A stretch of 51,391 bases of DNA from an uncultured Prevotella sp. (GTDB lineage Bacteria > Bacteroidota > Bacteroidia > Bacteroidales > Bacteroidaceae). Positions 9,447 to 17,715 of the stretch are shown one piece after another; the first letter of the stretch is position 1; every line of letters begins with the position of its first letter. The stretch spans positions 1-51,391 of the forward strand of contig CAJODF010000009.1 of assembly GCA_905233555.1 (NCBI GenBank), read 5' to 3'. The notes under the pieces are model-generated. The model was not told the DNA's origin. It worked only from the letters and a program-made list of their open reading frames with translations, and searched no databases. The translations under genes were made by a program, and so were the position numbers.

Positions 9447-10031
9447 TTATGCGTTTCTGAGTTTATTGACGATGGCAATGAGGAAACCCAGGGTGATGAA
9501 TGCACCCGGAGGCAGCACGAAGAGCAGGATATTGTAAGTCTCTGGCAACAGGGTAAAACCGAAGACACTGCCGTTGCCGAGCACCTCGCGGCAGATACCG
9601 AGAAGCGTCAGACCCAGTGTAAAACCAAGACCGATACCGATGCCGTCGAAGAGTGAGGCTACAGGGGAATTCTTGGCTGCAAAAGCCTCAGCCCGACCCA
9701 GGATGACACAGTTGACGACGATCAACGGGATAAAGAGACCCAGTGAAGCATCGACTTCCGGCAGAAAAGCCTTGATAACCATCTGCAAGATGGTAACGAA
9801 GGCAGCAATCACAACAATGAATACGGGGATGCGCACCTTGTCGGGAGTGATGCTTTTCAAGCAACTGATTACGACATTAGTGCAGATGAGCACAGCCATC
9901 GTGGCAAGACCCATCGACATACCATTCAAGGCAGAGGTGGTCGTGGCCAGCGTGGGACACATACCCAGCATCAGGGCGAACGTAGGGTTCTCCTTGATGA
10001 TGCCATTCTTGATAATCTGTATTACGTTCAT
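9447..10031 (-). CDS. rnfE: Rnf complex subunit RnfE
   Basis: Integral membrane subunit pairing with RnfA; together they are thought to hold an intramembrane iron-sulfur cluster. The 194 residues start NGIIKENPTFALMLGMCPTL, the RnfE/NqrD signature, and include VVNCVILGRAEAFA. It lies 6 bases after rnfG and 3 before rnfA. Confidence 0.96.
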   Translation of the reverse strand: MNVIQIIKNGIIKENPTFALMLGMCPTLATTTSALNGMSMGLATMAVLICTNVVISCLKSITPDKVRIPVFIVVIAAFVTILQMVIKAFLPEVDASLGLFIPLIVVNCVILGRAEAFAAKNSPVASLFDGIGIGLGFTLGLTLLGICREVLGNGSVFGFTLLPETYNILLFVLPPGAFITLGFLIAIVNKLRNA

Positions 10032-10037
10032 ATCTTA

Positions 10038-10661
10038 TTACTCCTTTCCTTGTTTGGTCGCACCAGTCTGAGCATCAACAGGCGTCCCCTTATAAGCATT
10101 ATAAGCATTGTTCACAGCCAGCAGGAAAGCACGACTGGTGATGGTAGAGGCCGTGATGGCATCCACCTGACCACCGTCCTTTGAGACTGTCAGTGGTTCT
10201 ATTGGATCCTTACCAATAATGTCACCCTTCTCACCTTTCTGGAACCATTTGTCGGCTTTGGCTCCAAGACCTGGTGTTTCAGCATGCTCCAACAGCGCGT
10301 AACCCAAAATCTTACCATCAGTGTCGAAGCCGACAAGCACTTTCAGGCTACCGCCAAAACCGCCAGTGGTACTCTCGACAGCAGCACCGAGATCCTGCTG
10401 CTGAGCATCCTGAATCTGGTAAATGATATATACTAATTCTTTACCCTTGGCATCGTTCTGGCGGACGGTATCAGTCTTACAGACAACCAAGTCGTCACAT
10501 ACCATCACGGTCTTGATACCATCGGCAAGAGTCTTTTCCTTCTGCTGAGTAATGGGACCTTCGGTGAGGTGGTTCACGTAGGCAAGGATGCCCCCCATAA
10601 TGACAGCCACACCGGTGAGCACCAGCACCATATTGGTCAATGATGATTCAAGCTTCTTCAT
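10038..10661 (-). CDS. rnfG: Rnf complex subunit RnfG (covalent FMN)
   Basis: Membrane-anchored, periplasm-facing flavoprotein of the Rnf complex. One N-terminal helix (about 10-28) precedes a soluble domain with HAETPGLGAK and the flavinylation segment DAITASTITSRA (168-179). Thr173 is the predicted site of FMN attachment; the motif reads TAST instead of the classical SGAT but keeps the Thr. An ApbE flavinyl transferase would be needed and is not in the window. The ATG overlaps the rnfD stop by 4 bases (ATGA), indicating coupled translation. Confidence 0.95.
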   Translation of the reverse strand: MKKLESSLTNMVLVLTGVAVIMGGILAYVNHLTEGPITQQKEKTLADGIKTVMVCDDLVVCKTDTVRQNDAKGKELVYIIYQIQDAQQQDLGAAVESTTGGFGGSLKVLVGFDTDGKILGYALLEHAETPGLGAKADKWFQKGEKGDIIGKDPIEPLTVSKDGGQVDAITASTITSRAFLLAVNNAYNAYKGTPVDAQTGATKQGKE

Positions 10662-11656
10662 TTTGTCACCTCCCCGAATCGTTTTGGTTTCGAATAATTA
10701 TTAATCAGCGGTGTAAAAGCATTCATGATCAGAATAGCAAACGACATACCTTCAGGATAAGCTCCCCAATTACGGATGATAATCGTGAGGAAACCGATGG
10801 CGATGCCATAGATGATCTGACCTTTCGGCGTCATCGGCGAAGTGACATAGTCAGTTGCCATGAAGATGGCACCCAACATCAGACCACCCGAAAGGATTAC
10901 AACATCTGGAGCAGCATAGATAGGGTTGGCAATATGGAGTAGTCCTGCAAAGACAAACACCGTACCGAGGATACTCACAGGAATATGCCAGGTAATTATC
11001 TTGCGCCAAAGCATGAAGATCAAGCCGACAATCAACGCCAAGTCACAGATTTCACCGATAGCACCTGCTCCGCCATTCAACGAAATGTCTGCAAAGAGCA
11101 GTGAGAATGAATCTGGCAACTGGGCAAGTATATTCATGTCACCACTCCTGACAGCCTCCTGCATCAGAGCCAAAGGCGTAGCACCAGTCACAGCATCGGT
11201 GTAGTGTAGCCACTGACCAGGCAGGGGCCATGACGTCATCTGCGCAGGAAAGGCCACGAGCAAGGCACAACGACCTACCAGTGCGGGATTGAAGATGTTA
11301 TGTCCCAAACCTCCGAACGTCATCTTGGCCACGCCGATGGCAAAAAGCGCACCGATGAGGATAATCCAGATGGGAAGGTTCGACGGGAGGTTGAGAGCGA
11401 GGAGCAGACCCGTAAGGGCGGCAGAGCCATCGAGAATGGTCAGGCGCTCCTGTTTCAGGATATATTTGCTGATGGCCCACTCAAAGAAGACGCAGGCCGC
11501 CACACTCGTTGCCGTTACGATGATGGAGCCCAGTCCAAAGAAATAGAACGATACAAACAGGGCGGGTATCAGGGCGATGATGACGCCGTACATATTGCGC
11601 TCTACCGTATCGGTGCCGTGGGCGTGTGGCGATAGTGATACAATTAGTTTTCCCAT
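10658..11656 (-). CDS. rnfD: Rnf complex subunit RnfD (covalent FMN)
   Basis: Integral membrane subunit with a covalent FMN. The 332-residue protein starts with the typical SLSPHAHGTDTVERNMYGV and has about ten hydrophobic segments. Thr160 in TGATPL is the predicted FMN attachment residue. It follows rnfC by 6 bases and overlaps rnfG by 4. Confidence 0.96.
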   Translation of the reverse strand: MGKLIVSLSPHAHGTDTVERNMYGVIIALIPALFVSFYFFGLGSIIVTATSVAACVFFEWAISKYILKQERLTILDGSAALTGLLLALNLPSNLPIWIILIGALFAIGVAKMTFGGLGHNIFNPALVGRCALLVAFPAQMTSWPLPGQWLHYTDAVTGATPLALMQEAVRSGDMNILAQLPDSFSLLFADISLNGGAGAIGEICDLALIVGLIFMLWRKIITWHIPVSILGTVFVFAGLLHIANPIYAAPDVVILSGGLMLGAIFMATDYVTSPMTPKGQIIYGIAIGFLTIIIRNWGAYPEGMSFAILIMNAFTPLINNYSKPKRFGEVTK

Positions 11657-11662
11657 ATTTTG

Positions 11663-13027
11663 TTACTTTGCATTTCTGGTTCGGATAATGCCCATGACGG
11701 TACTCTTGCCGAGACGGATATTGTCGAGCAACGGACGATGGGCTGGACAAGTGAACTGACACGAGCCGCACTCAATACAACTGACGATAGCCTCATGTTC
11801 TGCACGCTCCCAGTTGTGTACCTCAGACAATTTAGCCAACAGATAGGGTTCCAGTCCCATCGGACAGACACCGACACACTTGGCACAGCGGATACATGGC
11901 TGAGGTTCCTTGCGACGGGCCTCCTCATCGGAGAGAATGGTCACAGAGTTAGTTCCCTTGCAGATAGGCACCTCAACAGAGGTCAGCGCCTTACCCATCA
12001 TCGGTCCGCCAGCCAACAATTTATTGTCGTCCTCAGGCATACCACCACAGGCGTCGATGAGGTCCTTCATCGGCGTACCCATACGAACGAGGAAATTACC
12101 TGGGTTCTGCAGTTTCTTTCCAGTCACCGTTGTATAACGCTCAAAGAGGGGCTTGTGCTTCATCACCGCCTCATAGACTGCAAATGCCGTACCTACGTTC
12201 TGCACGATGGCACCCACATTCACAGGGATAGCAGGCGGGGCTGGCACCTGACGTCCAATAACAGCATCAACTAGTTGTTTCTCACCACCCTGCGGATAAC
12301 GCTGTTTAAGAGGAACAACCTCTACCTGATAGTCAGAACCACCGAATTTCTCGGCGCACTTCCGAGTCATCAATTCGATGGCAGCTGGCTTATTGGTCTC
12401 AATACCGATATAACCTGTAGTTACCTTTGCAGCCTTCATCAACAGTTCCACTCCCACGAGAATCTCGTCGGCATGTTCCATCATCAAACGGAAATCGGCT
12501 GTGATATAGGGCTCGCACTCAACGGCATTGATAATCACACACTCGGCTTTCGCTGTCGGCGGAGGGGTAAGTTTGATGAAGGTGGGGAAACAGGCTCCGC
12601 CCATACCCACGACACCAGCCTCTTTTACACGCGAGACAATCTCCTCGGGCGTTAGTTCTGGATGGGCCTCAACGGTTTCCAACTTGTCAGAACGGTCGAT
12701 GGACTCTTCCCACTCATCACCTTCCACATTGATAATAATCACTGGCTTACGGTAGCCGGTAGCATCGATGGCCGTATCAATCTTAAAGACCGTACCACTC
12801 ACTGACGAATAAATAGGAGCCGACACGAAGCCACTCGCCTCAGCAATCAACGTACCCACCTTCACCTTGTCACCTTTCTGGACAACGGGCTTGGCAGGCT
12901 TACCGATATGCTGACTCAGAGGGAAGATGGCCTGCTTGGGCAATTCAGCCACTTTCGTAGCCACATCGTGGGTCAGTTTGTTTTCCTCCGGATGGATACC
13001 ACCTATTCTGAATGTCTTAATATTCAT
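11663..13027 (-). CDS. rnfC: Rnf complex subunit RnfC (NADH and Fe-S)
   Basis: Peripheral cytoplasmic subunit carrying the NAD(H)/FMN site and two 4Fe-4S clusters. I place the start at 13027, giving MNIKTFRIGG and 454 residues, because it overlaps the rnfB stop as ATGA; a longer frame reaches 13105 but adds 26 unfamiliar residues overlapping rnfB. Visible motifs are the flavin/NADH region GMGGACFPTFIKL, PYITADFRLM, and the two clusters CIRCAKCVGVCP and CIECGSCQFTCP. The overlap with rnfB implies translational coupling. Confidence 0.95.
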   Translation of the reverse strand: MNIKTFRIGGIHPEENKLTHDVATKVAELPKQAIFPLSQHIGKPAKPVVQKGDKVKVGTLIAEASGFVSAPIYSSVSGTVFKIDTAIDATGYRKPVIIINVEGDEWEESIDRSDKLETVEAHPELTPEEIVSRVKEAGVVGMGGACFPTFIKLTPPPTAKAECVIINAVECEPYITADFRLMMEHADEILVGVELLMKAAKVTTGYIGIETNKPAAIELMTRKCAEKFGGSDYQVEVVPLKQRYPQGGEKQLVDAVIGRQVPAPPAIPVNVGAIVQNVGTAFAVYEAVMKHKPLFERYTTVTGKKLQNPGNFLVRMGTPMKDLIDACGGMPEDDNKLLAGGPMMGKALTSVEVPICKGTNSVTILSDEEARRKEPQPCIRCAKCVGVCPMGLEPYLLAKLSEVHNWERAEHEAIVSCIECGSCQFTCPAHRPLLDNIRLGKSTVMGIIRTRNAK

Positions 13028-13890
13028 GCTGTTGCCTCCTCTTCTTTCGGTTCTACGGGTTTGGGAGCCGGGAAATTCACGGCGATAATGGCATGCGTCG
13101 GACAAGCCTTCTCACACTTCCGACACGAACGGCACTTGTCTGGATCGATATACGAAAGGTTGTTCTCGACAGTGATGGCTCCGAATGGACACTCCTTCTC
13201 ACACTTGCCACAACCGATACACGATACCTTACAGGCTTTCATTGATACAGCGCCCTTATCTTGGTTGACACAGGAAACATACACCCTCCTTCCCTTCGGA
13301 CCCTTCTTACGGAGTTCGATGATGTTACGCGGACAAGCCTTCGCACAGGCACCACAGGATGTACACTTATCCTCATCGACTTCGGCTATGCCAGTCTCTG
13401 CGTTGATATGGATGGCATCAAACCGACACGCCTCCACACAGTCGCCACAACCCAAGCAGCCAAAGCCGCATGCCGTTTCACCGGCACCACAGGCATGCAT
13501 CGCCGCACAGTTACGGAGACCTGCGTATTCAGCAATCTTCGGACGGTGCTCACATGTTCCGTTACATCTTACAACGGCCACCTTCGGTTCACCATTGGCA
13601 ATGGCCATTCCCAACAAGTCAGCCACCTTTCCCATCACGTCAGGACCTCCCACAGGACAATTCAAACCCTCAATGGAACCGGCATCAACGCCTTTCACAA
13701 GTGCATCAGCCATACCACCGCATCCTGCGAATCCGCAACCACCGCAATTGGCACCCGGCAACAAGTCGGTCACCTGTGCGGTACGGGGATCCTCATAGAC
13801 CCAAAACTTCTTGGAAGCGACAAACAGCACGACGGCGGCTATCAGACCGATGGCTCCAAGTGCTATGACTGCAATCAAGATGAAATTCAT
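13024..13890 (-). CDS. rnfB: Rnf complex subunit RnfB (ferredoxin-type)
   Basis: Electron-input subunit that receives electrons from ferredoxin. An N-terminal helix (about 3-27) anchors it; then comes CGGCGFAGCGGMADAL, the RnfB-specific cluster domain; then four more ferredoxin-like motifs (CLGCGDCVEAC, CTSCGACAKACP, CIGCGKCEKECP, CRSCRKCEKACP). The 288 residues make it larger than the ~190-residue E. coli protein, as in other anaerobes whose RnfB carries extra clusters. It starts 25 bases after the RseC-like gene and leads the B-C-D-G-E-A order. Confidence 0.95.
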   Translation of the reverse strand: MNFILIAVIALGAIGLIAAVVLFVASKKFWVYEDPRTAQVTDLLPGANCGGCGFAGCGGMADALVKGVDAGSIEGLNCPVGGPDVMGKVADLLGMAIANGEPKVAVVRCNGTCEHRPKIAEYAGLRNCAAMHACGAGETACGFGCLGCGDCVEACRFDAIHINAETGIAEVDEDKCTSCGACAKACPRNIIELRKKGPKGRRVYVSCVNQDKGAVSMKACKVSCIGCGKCEKECPFGAITVENNLSYIDPDKCRSCRKCEKACPTHAIIAVNFPAPKPVEPKEEEATA

Positions 13891-13915
13891 AAACCTATTT
13901 TGTTTTTGTACTTAT

Positions 13916-14329
13916 TCAATCTTCTATCCGGAAGGACACCTGCTGACGGATGCTATCGCGCAACAGCCAGAGAACGATATAATAAGGAACCAGCGCACCC
14001 AATGATGCCAGTGCAGCAATCCCTTCATCGCCTGTCCAACGCAAGACGATCAACAGCACCACAATCAACAGCAGGAGCGGGATACCGAAGCCCAACAGTA
14101 AAGCCCGATTCGCCACCTCACGAGAGGCAGAGACCACCACCTCCTGACCCGTCGAGTATTTTGCTGTGTCACAGCCGAACACAACCACAATCTTCACCTT
14201 CGATTCCGAAGCATTGCAATGCGAAGCCACCTTACAGGCTGCACAGGCAGACGTCTGGACAATACGTACCTTGACACAATCGCCCTCAATGCTGTCAACA
14301 ACACCCGGATGTGATATCTTATCGCTCAT
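13916..14329 (-). CDS. RseC/MucC-like (SoxR-reducing system) membrane protein
   Basis: Predicted inner-membrane protein of the RseC/MucC family. I start it at 14329 (MSDKISHPGVVDSIEG), giving 137 residues; the frame is open further upstream but that stretch crosses the promoter. The N-terminal domain has a cysteine set (CAACKVASHC), followed by two hydrophobic helices at about 75-120. Such proteins often stand next to rnf genes and are thought to help assemble or reduce an iron-sulfur target. It is the first gene of the rnf operon, 25 bases before rnfB. Confidence 0.85.
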   Translation of the reverse strand: MSDKISHPGVVDSIEGDCVKVRIVQTSACAACKVASHCNASESKVKIVVVFGCDTAKYSTGQEVVVSASREVANRALLLGFGIPLLLLIVVLLIVLRWTGDEGIAALASLGALVPYYIVLWLLRDSIRQQVSFRIED

Positions 14330-14357
14330 GAAAATGATCTGTCGGCCTAACGACGTG

Positions 14358-14365
14358 CAAAGGTA
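14358..14365 (-). promoter_or_regulatory. -7 box for the rseC-rnf operon
   Basis: On the minus strand TACCTTTG lies 28 bases before the ATG at 14329 and matches TAnnTTTG. A matching -33 TTTG is not seen. Confidence 0.6.
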
Positions 14366-14427
14366 CGAATAAAATAAGAAATAGAGATTAAGTATTAAGA
14401 ATATTTTCAAAAAAAAAGCCGCAATAG

Positions 14428-14458
14428 TTTGCAGTTTCGGAGATTTTTTATACTTTTG
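14428..14458 (+). promoter_or_regulatory. Full -33/-7 promoter for the 146-residue acidic protein
   Basis: TTTG at 14428-14431 and TACTTTTG at 14451-14458 are 19 bases apart, a full match to the Bacteroidetes consensus. The ATG at 14483 is 24 bases downstream. It is divergent from the rnf promoter about 65 bases away. Confidence 0.8.
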
Positions 14459-14482
14459 TGCCGTAATAGCGACACAAGAAAG

Positions 14483-14923
14483 ATGAAAGCGACAGAACAG
14501 ACATTCCAGCAGATTGAACGCGCTATCCGCAAGATTAGCGAAAAGTTCCCCACAACCGACGAGGCGACGCAGATGACAGACATACACATGCGCGTCACTC
14601 AGGAGTCGGGTGAACTGATGGCCTTCGACGATGATGACAACGAACTCGACAGATGCGTTGTAGAGCAGTGGATAGACAATAAAGATGACGATTTCTATGA
14701 GCAAATCGTCCCTGTGCTGCGTAAATGTCTCGACAAGCAAAAGGAAACCATCGAGAACATGTCGATTCTCAAGCCCTACTCTTTCGTTCTCGAAGACGAC
14801 GACAAGGAATCCCTCGCAGAACTATACGTCGTTGACGATGATGTCGTGATTATCGACCCAGACCTGATGGAAGGGCTCGATAAAGACCTTGACGATTTCC
14901 TCGATAAACTGCTGGCAGACTAA
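14483..14923 (+). CDS. Conserved acidic protein of unknown function
   Basis: I do not recognise the family. The start at 14483 (MKATEQTFQQIERAI) is chosen because it follows a full promoter match; the frame opens earlier but overlaps that promoter. The 146-residue protein is cytoplasmic by appearance, strongly acidic (runs such as DDDDNE, EDDDKES and a C-terminal DKDLDDFLDKL), and has no signal peptide or membrane helix. It is a single-gene unit ending 8 bases from the convergent lipoprotein gene, leaving no room for a terminator between them. Confidence 0.75.
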   Translation: MKATEQTFQQIERAIRKISEKFPTTDEATQMTDIHMRVTQESGELMAFDDDDNELDRCVVEQWIDNKDDDFYEQIVPVLRKCLDKQKETIENMSILKPYSFVLEDDDKESLAELYVVDDDVVIIDPDLMEGLDKDLDDFLDKLLAD

Positions 14924-14931
14924 TACTTAGA

Positions 14932-15582
14932 TCAGTTCTCATAGTCAATCTCATCATCCTCCTCGAAATGACGGGAAGGATCGATATGATAGACGCGTTG
15001 TACCTCAGCCTTGAACTTGCCTGAATAGTCCGTCAGACGAATCTCGTAATCACTGGTGATGACAAAGTCCTGAATCAACTGGTCCTCGGGATCAGCCAGT
15101 TCATTCTCCTTGGCATCCTCCTTGCTGGTGGCATAGAGACTGAGTTTGTCAACGGGCATAAACTCATCGTCGAGCGAATAGAGCCAGAGCGAATACAGCC
15201 CGTCACCCTCGTCGGCAGCCAGAATCATCAGTTTCGCACCCGCCGTCTCTGGCAGCGAGATGGCCTTCGGCTCAATACGACCTTCCAATCCCATAAACGA
15301 AGCCAGCTCGGCAGGCACCACCTTATAGCCTGGCAAGAACTTCACATAATCCTCAGAATAGCGGATAGGCAGCGTCTGAATGCCCAGACTGTCGTAGAAC
15401 AACTGCACCGGACTGACGTCACGGTCCAGATGGATGCCTTGCGCCTCTAGTTTCTCTTTAGCCTCCAACTTGGCAATACTGTCGAGTTTCTGCTGCATCT
15501 GTTCTGGCGACAGACGATTATTCTTGCATGCGCCCAGTACCAGCACAGCCAGCACCAAAACTACCAATGATATCTTCCTCAT
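14932..15582 (-). CDS. Lipoprotein of unknown function
   Basis: The 216-residue product has a lipoprotein signal (MRKISLVVLVLAVLVLGAC, lipobox LGAC, lipidated Cys19), then an acidic soluble domain ending FEEDDEIDYEN. I recognise no domain. Its ATG overlaps the stop of the GHL10 gene by 4 bases (ATGA), so the two proteins are made together and may act in the same envelope process. Confidence 0.75.
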   Translation of the reverse strand: MRKISLVVLVLAVLVLGACKNNRLSPEQMQQKLDSIAKLEAKEKLEAQGIHLDRDVSPVQLFYDSLGIQTLPIRYSEDYVKFLPGYKVVPAELASFMGLEGRIEPKAISLPETAGAKLMILAADEGDGLYSLWLYSLDDEFMPVDKLSLYATSKEDAKENELADPEDQLIQDFVITSDYEIRLTDYSGKFKAEVQRVYHIDPSRHFEEDDEIDYEN

Positions 15583-17081
15583 AACTTGATCTTCTTTTTA
15601 ACCACCTTACTCTCGTTCTGCAAACGGTTGAGCGCACTCACCACATAGGTGAACTTCCGTTTGCCGTCGGCATACGGCAACTTATAGTATGTGGAAGTAG
15701 TGATGGCGACAATCTTCGAGGGGTCGTTGATATCCACCTTCTCACCGGGAGCAAAGCGATAGACGACATACTTCACAGCCTCATCCTGCCAGTCCTTCCA
15801 CTTCGGTGACGTCCAGAACAGCACATAGTCGCCACTTGTCCAAACGGGTTTCACTTTACTAACCTTCCTCGGTGCCTTGTCGCTGATAAACGGCATCGAA
15901 GGCAACAAGGCGGGATAGCGCCAGTAGTTGTTCCTGAGGGCAGTACCGTAGTTACCCACATTATCGACAGCCGCCTTCGCATACCAGAGCACCGTACCCT
16001 TCACGGCAGGCAACTGATGGTGCAGGCGCATCTTGGCAGGCAACTGATGACTGTTCGGATTCTGCAGATCAGGATATTTCACCGTCCGTTCCACATCCTC
16101 ACCGATGATCAGGGGACGACCGGAAGCATGCTGACTCCACCACTTGATAAGCGTCTCGTAATCAGCGGCTTTATTACCAATCTCCCAGTAAATCTGCGGC
16201 ACATTATAGTCGAGCCAGCCATTGTTCACCCACAACAGGATATCGGCATAAAGGTCATCGTAGTTCTGCGTGCCGTTGGTCTCGCTGCCAATCGGCGAAC
16301 TCTTCTTGTTGCGATAGATACCAAACGGCGAGATACCAACCTTCACCCAAGGCTTCGTGGCGTGGACGGTCTTATAGAACTGCTCGATGAACAAGTTCAC
16401 ATTGTAGCGCCGCCAGTCGTTGATATCCTTGATACCATTGCTGAACTGCCGGAACTGCTCTTCATCGGGAATGGTCTCACCCTTTACGGGATAGGGATAG
16501 AAGTAGTCGTCCATGTGAATACCATCCACATCGTAGCGGCTGACGATATCCTTCGCCACCTCACAGATATAATCGCGGTTCTCGGCAATGCCGGGATTCA
16601 GGATGAAGAGGTCGTCATACGAGAAACAATTCATGGGTTTGCGTACGGCAATATGGTTCGAGGCCAACTGCTTGGTAGTCTTCGTCTTGGCACGATAGGG
16701 ATTGATCCAGGCATGCAGTTCCATACCCCGCTTGTGACACTGTTCGATCATCCACTGCAAGGGATCCCAGTAGGGACTCGGGGCCACGCCCTGCTTACCA
16801 GTCAGGAACCGGCTCCATGGCTCCAGCTTACTCTCATAGAGTGCATCGCACTCCGGACGCACCTGGAAGATGATTACGTTCACACCGTCCTTCTGCAACT
16901 CATCGAGTTGATAGGTCAGCGTCTGCTGCATCTTTTCCTTTCCCATGCCCTGGAACTGTCCGTTCACACTCTGAATCCATGCCCCGCGCATCTCACGCTT
17001 CTGGGCAAAAACAGTGATAAGTGATAAGTGATAAGTGATAAGTACCAGCAGTACTTTTACCCAAAGTCTATTATTTCTCAT
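15579..17081 (-). CDS. GHL10/DUF187-family glycosidase-like exported protein
   Basis: Exported protein of the glycoside-hydrolase-like 10 family (relatives include YngK). After a signal peptide (1-26, cleaved near VFAQ), the barrel domain shows REMRGAWIQSV, VNVIIFQVRPECDA, HAWINPYR and DGIHMDDYFYPYP, all hallmarks of the family; the last ~100 residues look like a fibronectin-type beta domain. The substrate is not established; relatives are thought to act on cell-wall or surface glycans. Codons 14-23 are written by four perfect TTATCAC repeats, so copy-number change would shift the frame within the signal peptide. It begins 7 bases after the HAD gene. Confidence 0.88.
   Translation of the reverse strand: MRNNRLWVKVLLVLITYHLSLITVFAQKREMRGAWIQSVNGQFQGMGKEKMQQTLTYQLDELQKDGVNVIIFQVRPECDALYESKLEPWSRFLTGKQGVAPSPYWDPLQWMIEQCHKRGMELHAWINPYRAKTKTTKQLASNHIAVRKPMNCFSYDDLFILNPGIAENRDYICEVAKDIVSRYDVDGIHMDDYFYPYPVKGETIPDEEQFRQFSNGIKDINDWRRYNVNLFIEQFYKTVHATKPWVKVGISPFGIYRNKKSSPIGSETNGTQNYDDLYADILLWVNNGWLDYNVPQIYWEIGNKAADYETLIKWWSQHASGRPLIIGEDVERTVKYPDLQNPNSHQLPAKMRLHHQLPAVKGTVLWYAKAAVDNVGNYGTALRNNYWRYPALLPSMPFISDKAPRKVSKVKPVWTSGDYVLFWTSPKWKDWQDEAVKYVVYRFAPGEKVDINDPSKIVAITTSTYYKLPYADGKRKFTYVVSALNRLQNESKVVKKKIKL
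17014..17041 (-). repeat. Perfect 4 x 7-bp tandem repeat in a signal-peptide coding region
   Basis: Four exact copies of TTATCAC (minus strand) encode part of the GHL10 signal peptide (LITYHLSLIT). In this orientation no frame contains a stop; the opposite orientation would. Loss or gain of one copy would shift the reading frame. Confidence 0.9.
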
Positions 17082-17088
17082 TTATTCT

Positions 17089-17715
17089 TTATTTTAAATA
17101 GTCATAAATCTCCTTTGTCCAGTCCTCCCCATTGATGGGCTGCATGGTATGGATACCCAGACTGGCTGCAGCCTCCACATTACGCGGTCCATCGTCGAGG
17201 AAAAGAGTCTCGTCGGGCGAAATCTGCTCCGCCTCCAGCACCTGACGGAAGAACGCCACGTCGGGCTTCATCAGTTTCAACTTGTAACTCAGATAACAGG
17301 CATCCATATAATCCTCCACCGGATGGCCCTCGCCGTCGAAGTCGGGACTACTCACCCACTCCATCATATAAGGATTGGTGTTTGAGAGCAGGATAAGCCG
17401 GTAGCCCTCGCTGCGCAACTGACGCAGGATGGCCTTGTTCCGCTCCGGCAGTTCCAAGGCATAGCCCTGCCATCCGTAGGCGCACTCCTCGTGGCTCACC
17501 TCGCGGCCTATCAGTTCGGAGAGACTCTTCCGAAACTCCTCCGCCGTGATCAGCCCGTGCTCCAAGTCGCCGAAGAGGCCGTGCTGCGTATAACTGTCGA
17601 GTCGCTGGGCAGCATCCTTCACGCCGATCTCCTCGAAGCGCCTGACAGCCTGATTGGGATCCAGCGTCAGGATGACGCCTCCCAAATCAAAGATGATATG
17701 CTTTATTCTTCCCAT
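17089..17715 (-). CDS. HAD-family phosphatase (YihX-like)
   Basis: Cytoplasmic haloacid-dehalogenase-type hydrolase, probably a sugar-phosphate or other small-molecule phosphatase. I start it at 17715 (MGRIKHIIFDLGGV), giving 208 residues; the frame extends upstream only within metH. The four HAD motifs are seen: FDLGGVI with nucleophile Asp10, LLSNTNP, a KPD lysine in LKLMKPDVAF, and LFLDDGPRNVEAA. A Gly stands where many HADs have the second Asp of DxD, as in the YihX/epoxide-hydrolase branch. It overlaps the end of metH by 13 bases. Substrate unknown. Confidence 0.85.
   Translation of the reverse strand: MGRIKHIIFDLGGVILTLDPNQAVRRFEEIGVKDAAQRLDSYTQHGLFGDLEHGLITAEEFRKSLSELIGREVSHEECAYGWQGYALELPERNKAILRQLRSEGYRLILLSNTNPYMMEWVSSPDFDGEGHPVEDYMDACYLSYKLKLMKPDVAFFRQVLEAEQISPDETLFLDDGPRNVEAAASLGIHTMQPINGEDWTKEIYDYLK

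Noticed and set aside
16017..17024. 335-codon plus-strand frame opposite the GHL10 gene
   Set aside because: Antisense shadow; the minus frame has a signal peptide and family motifs.
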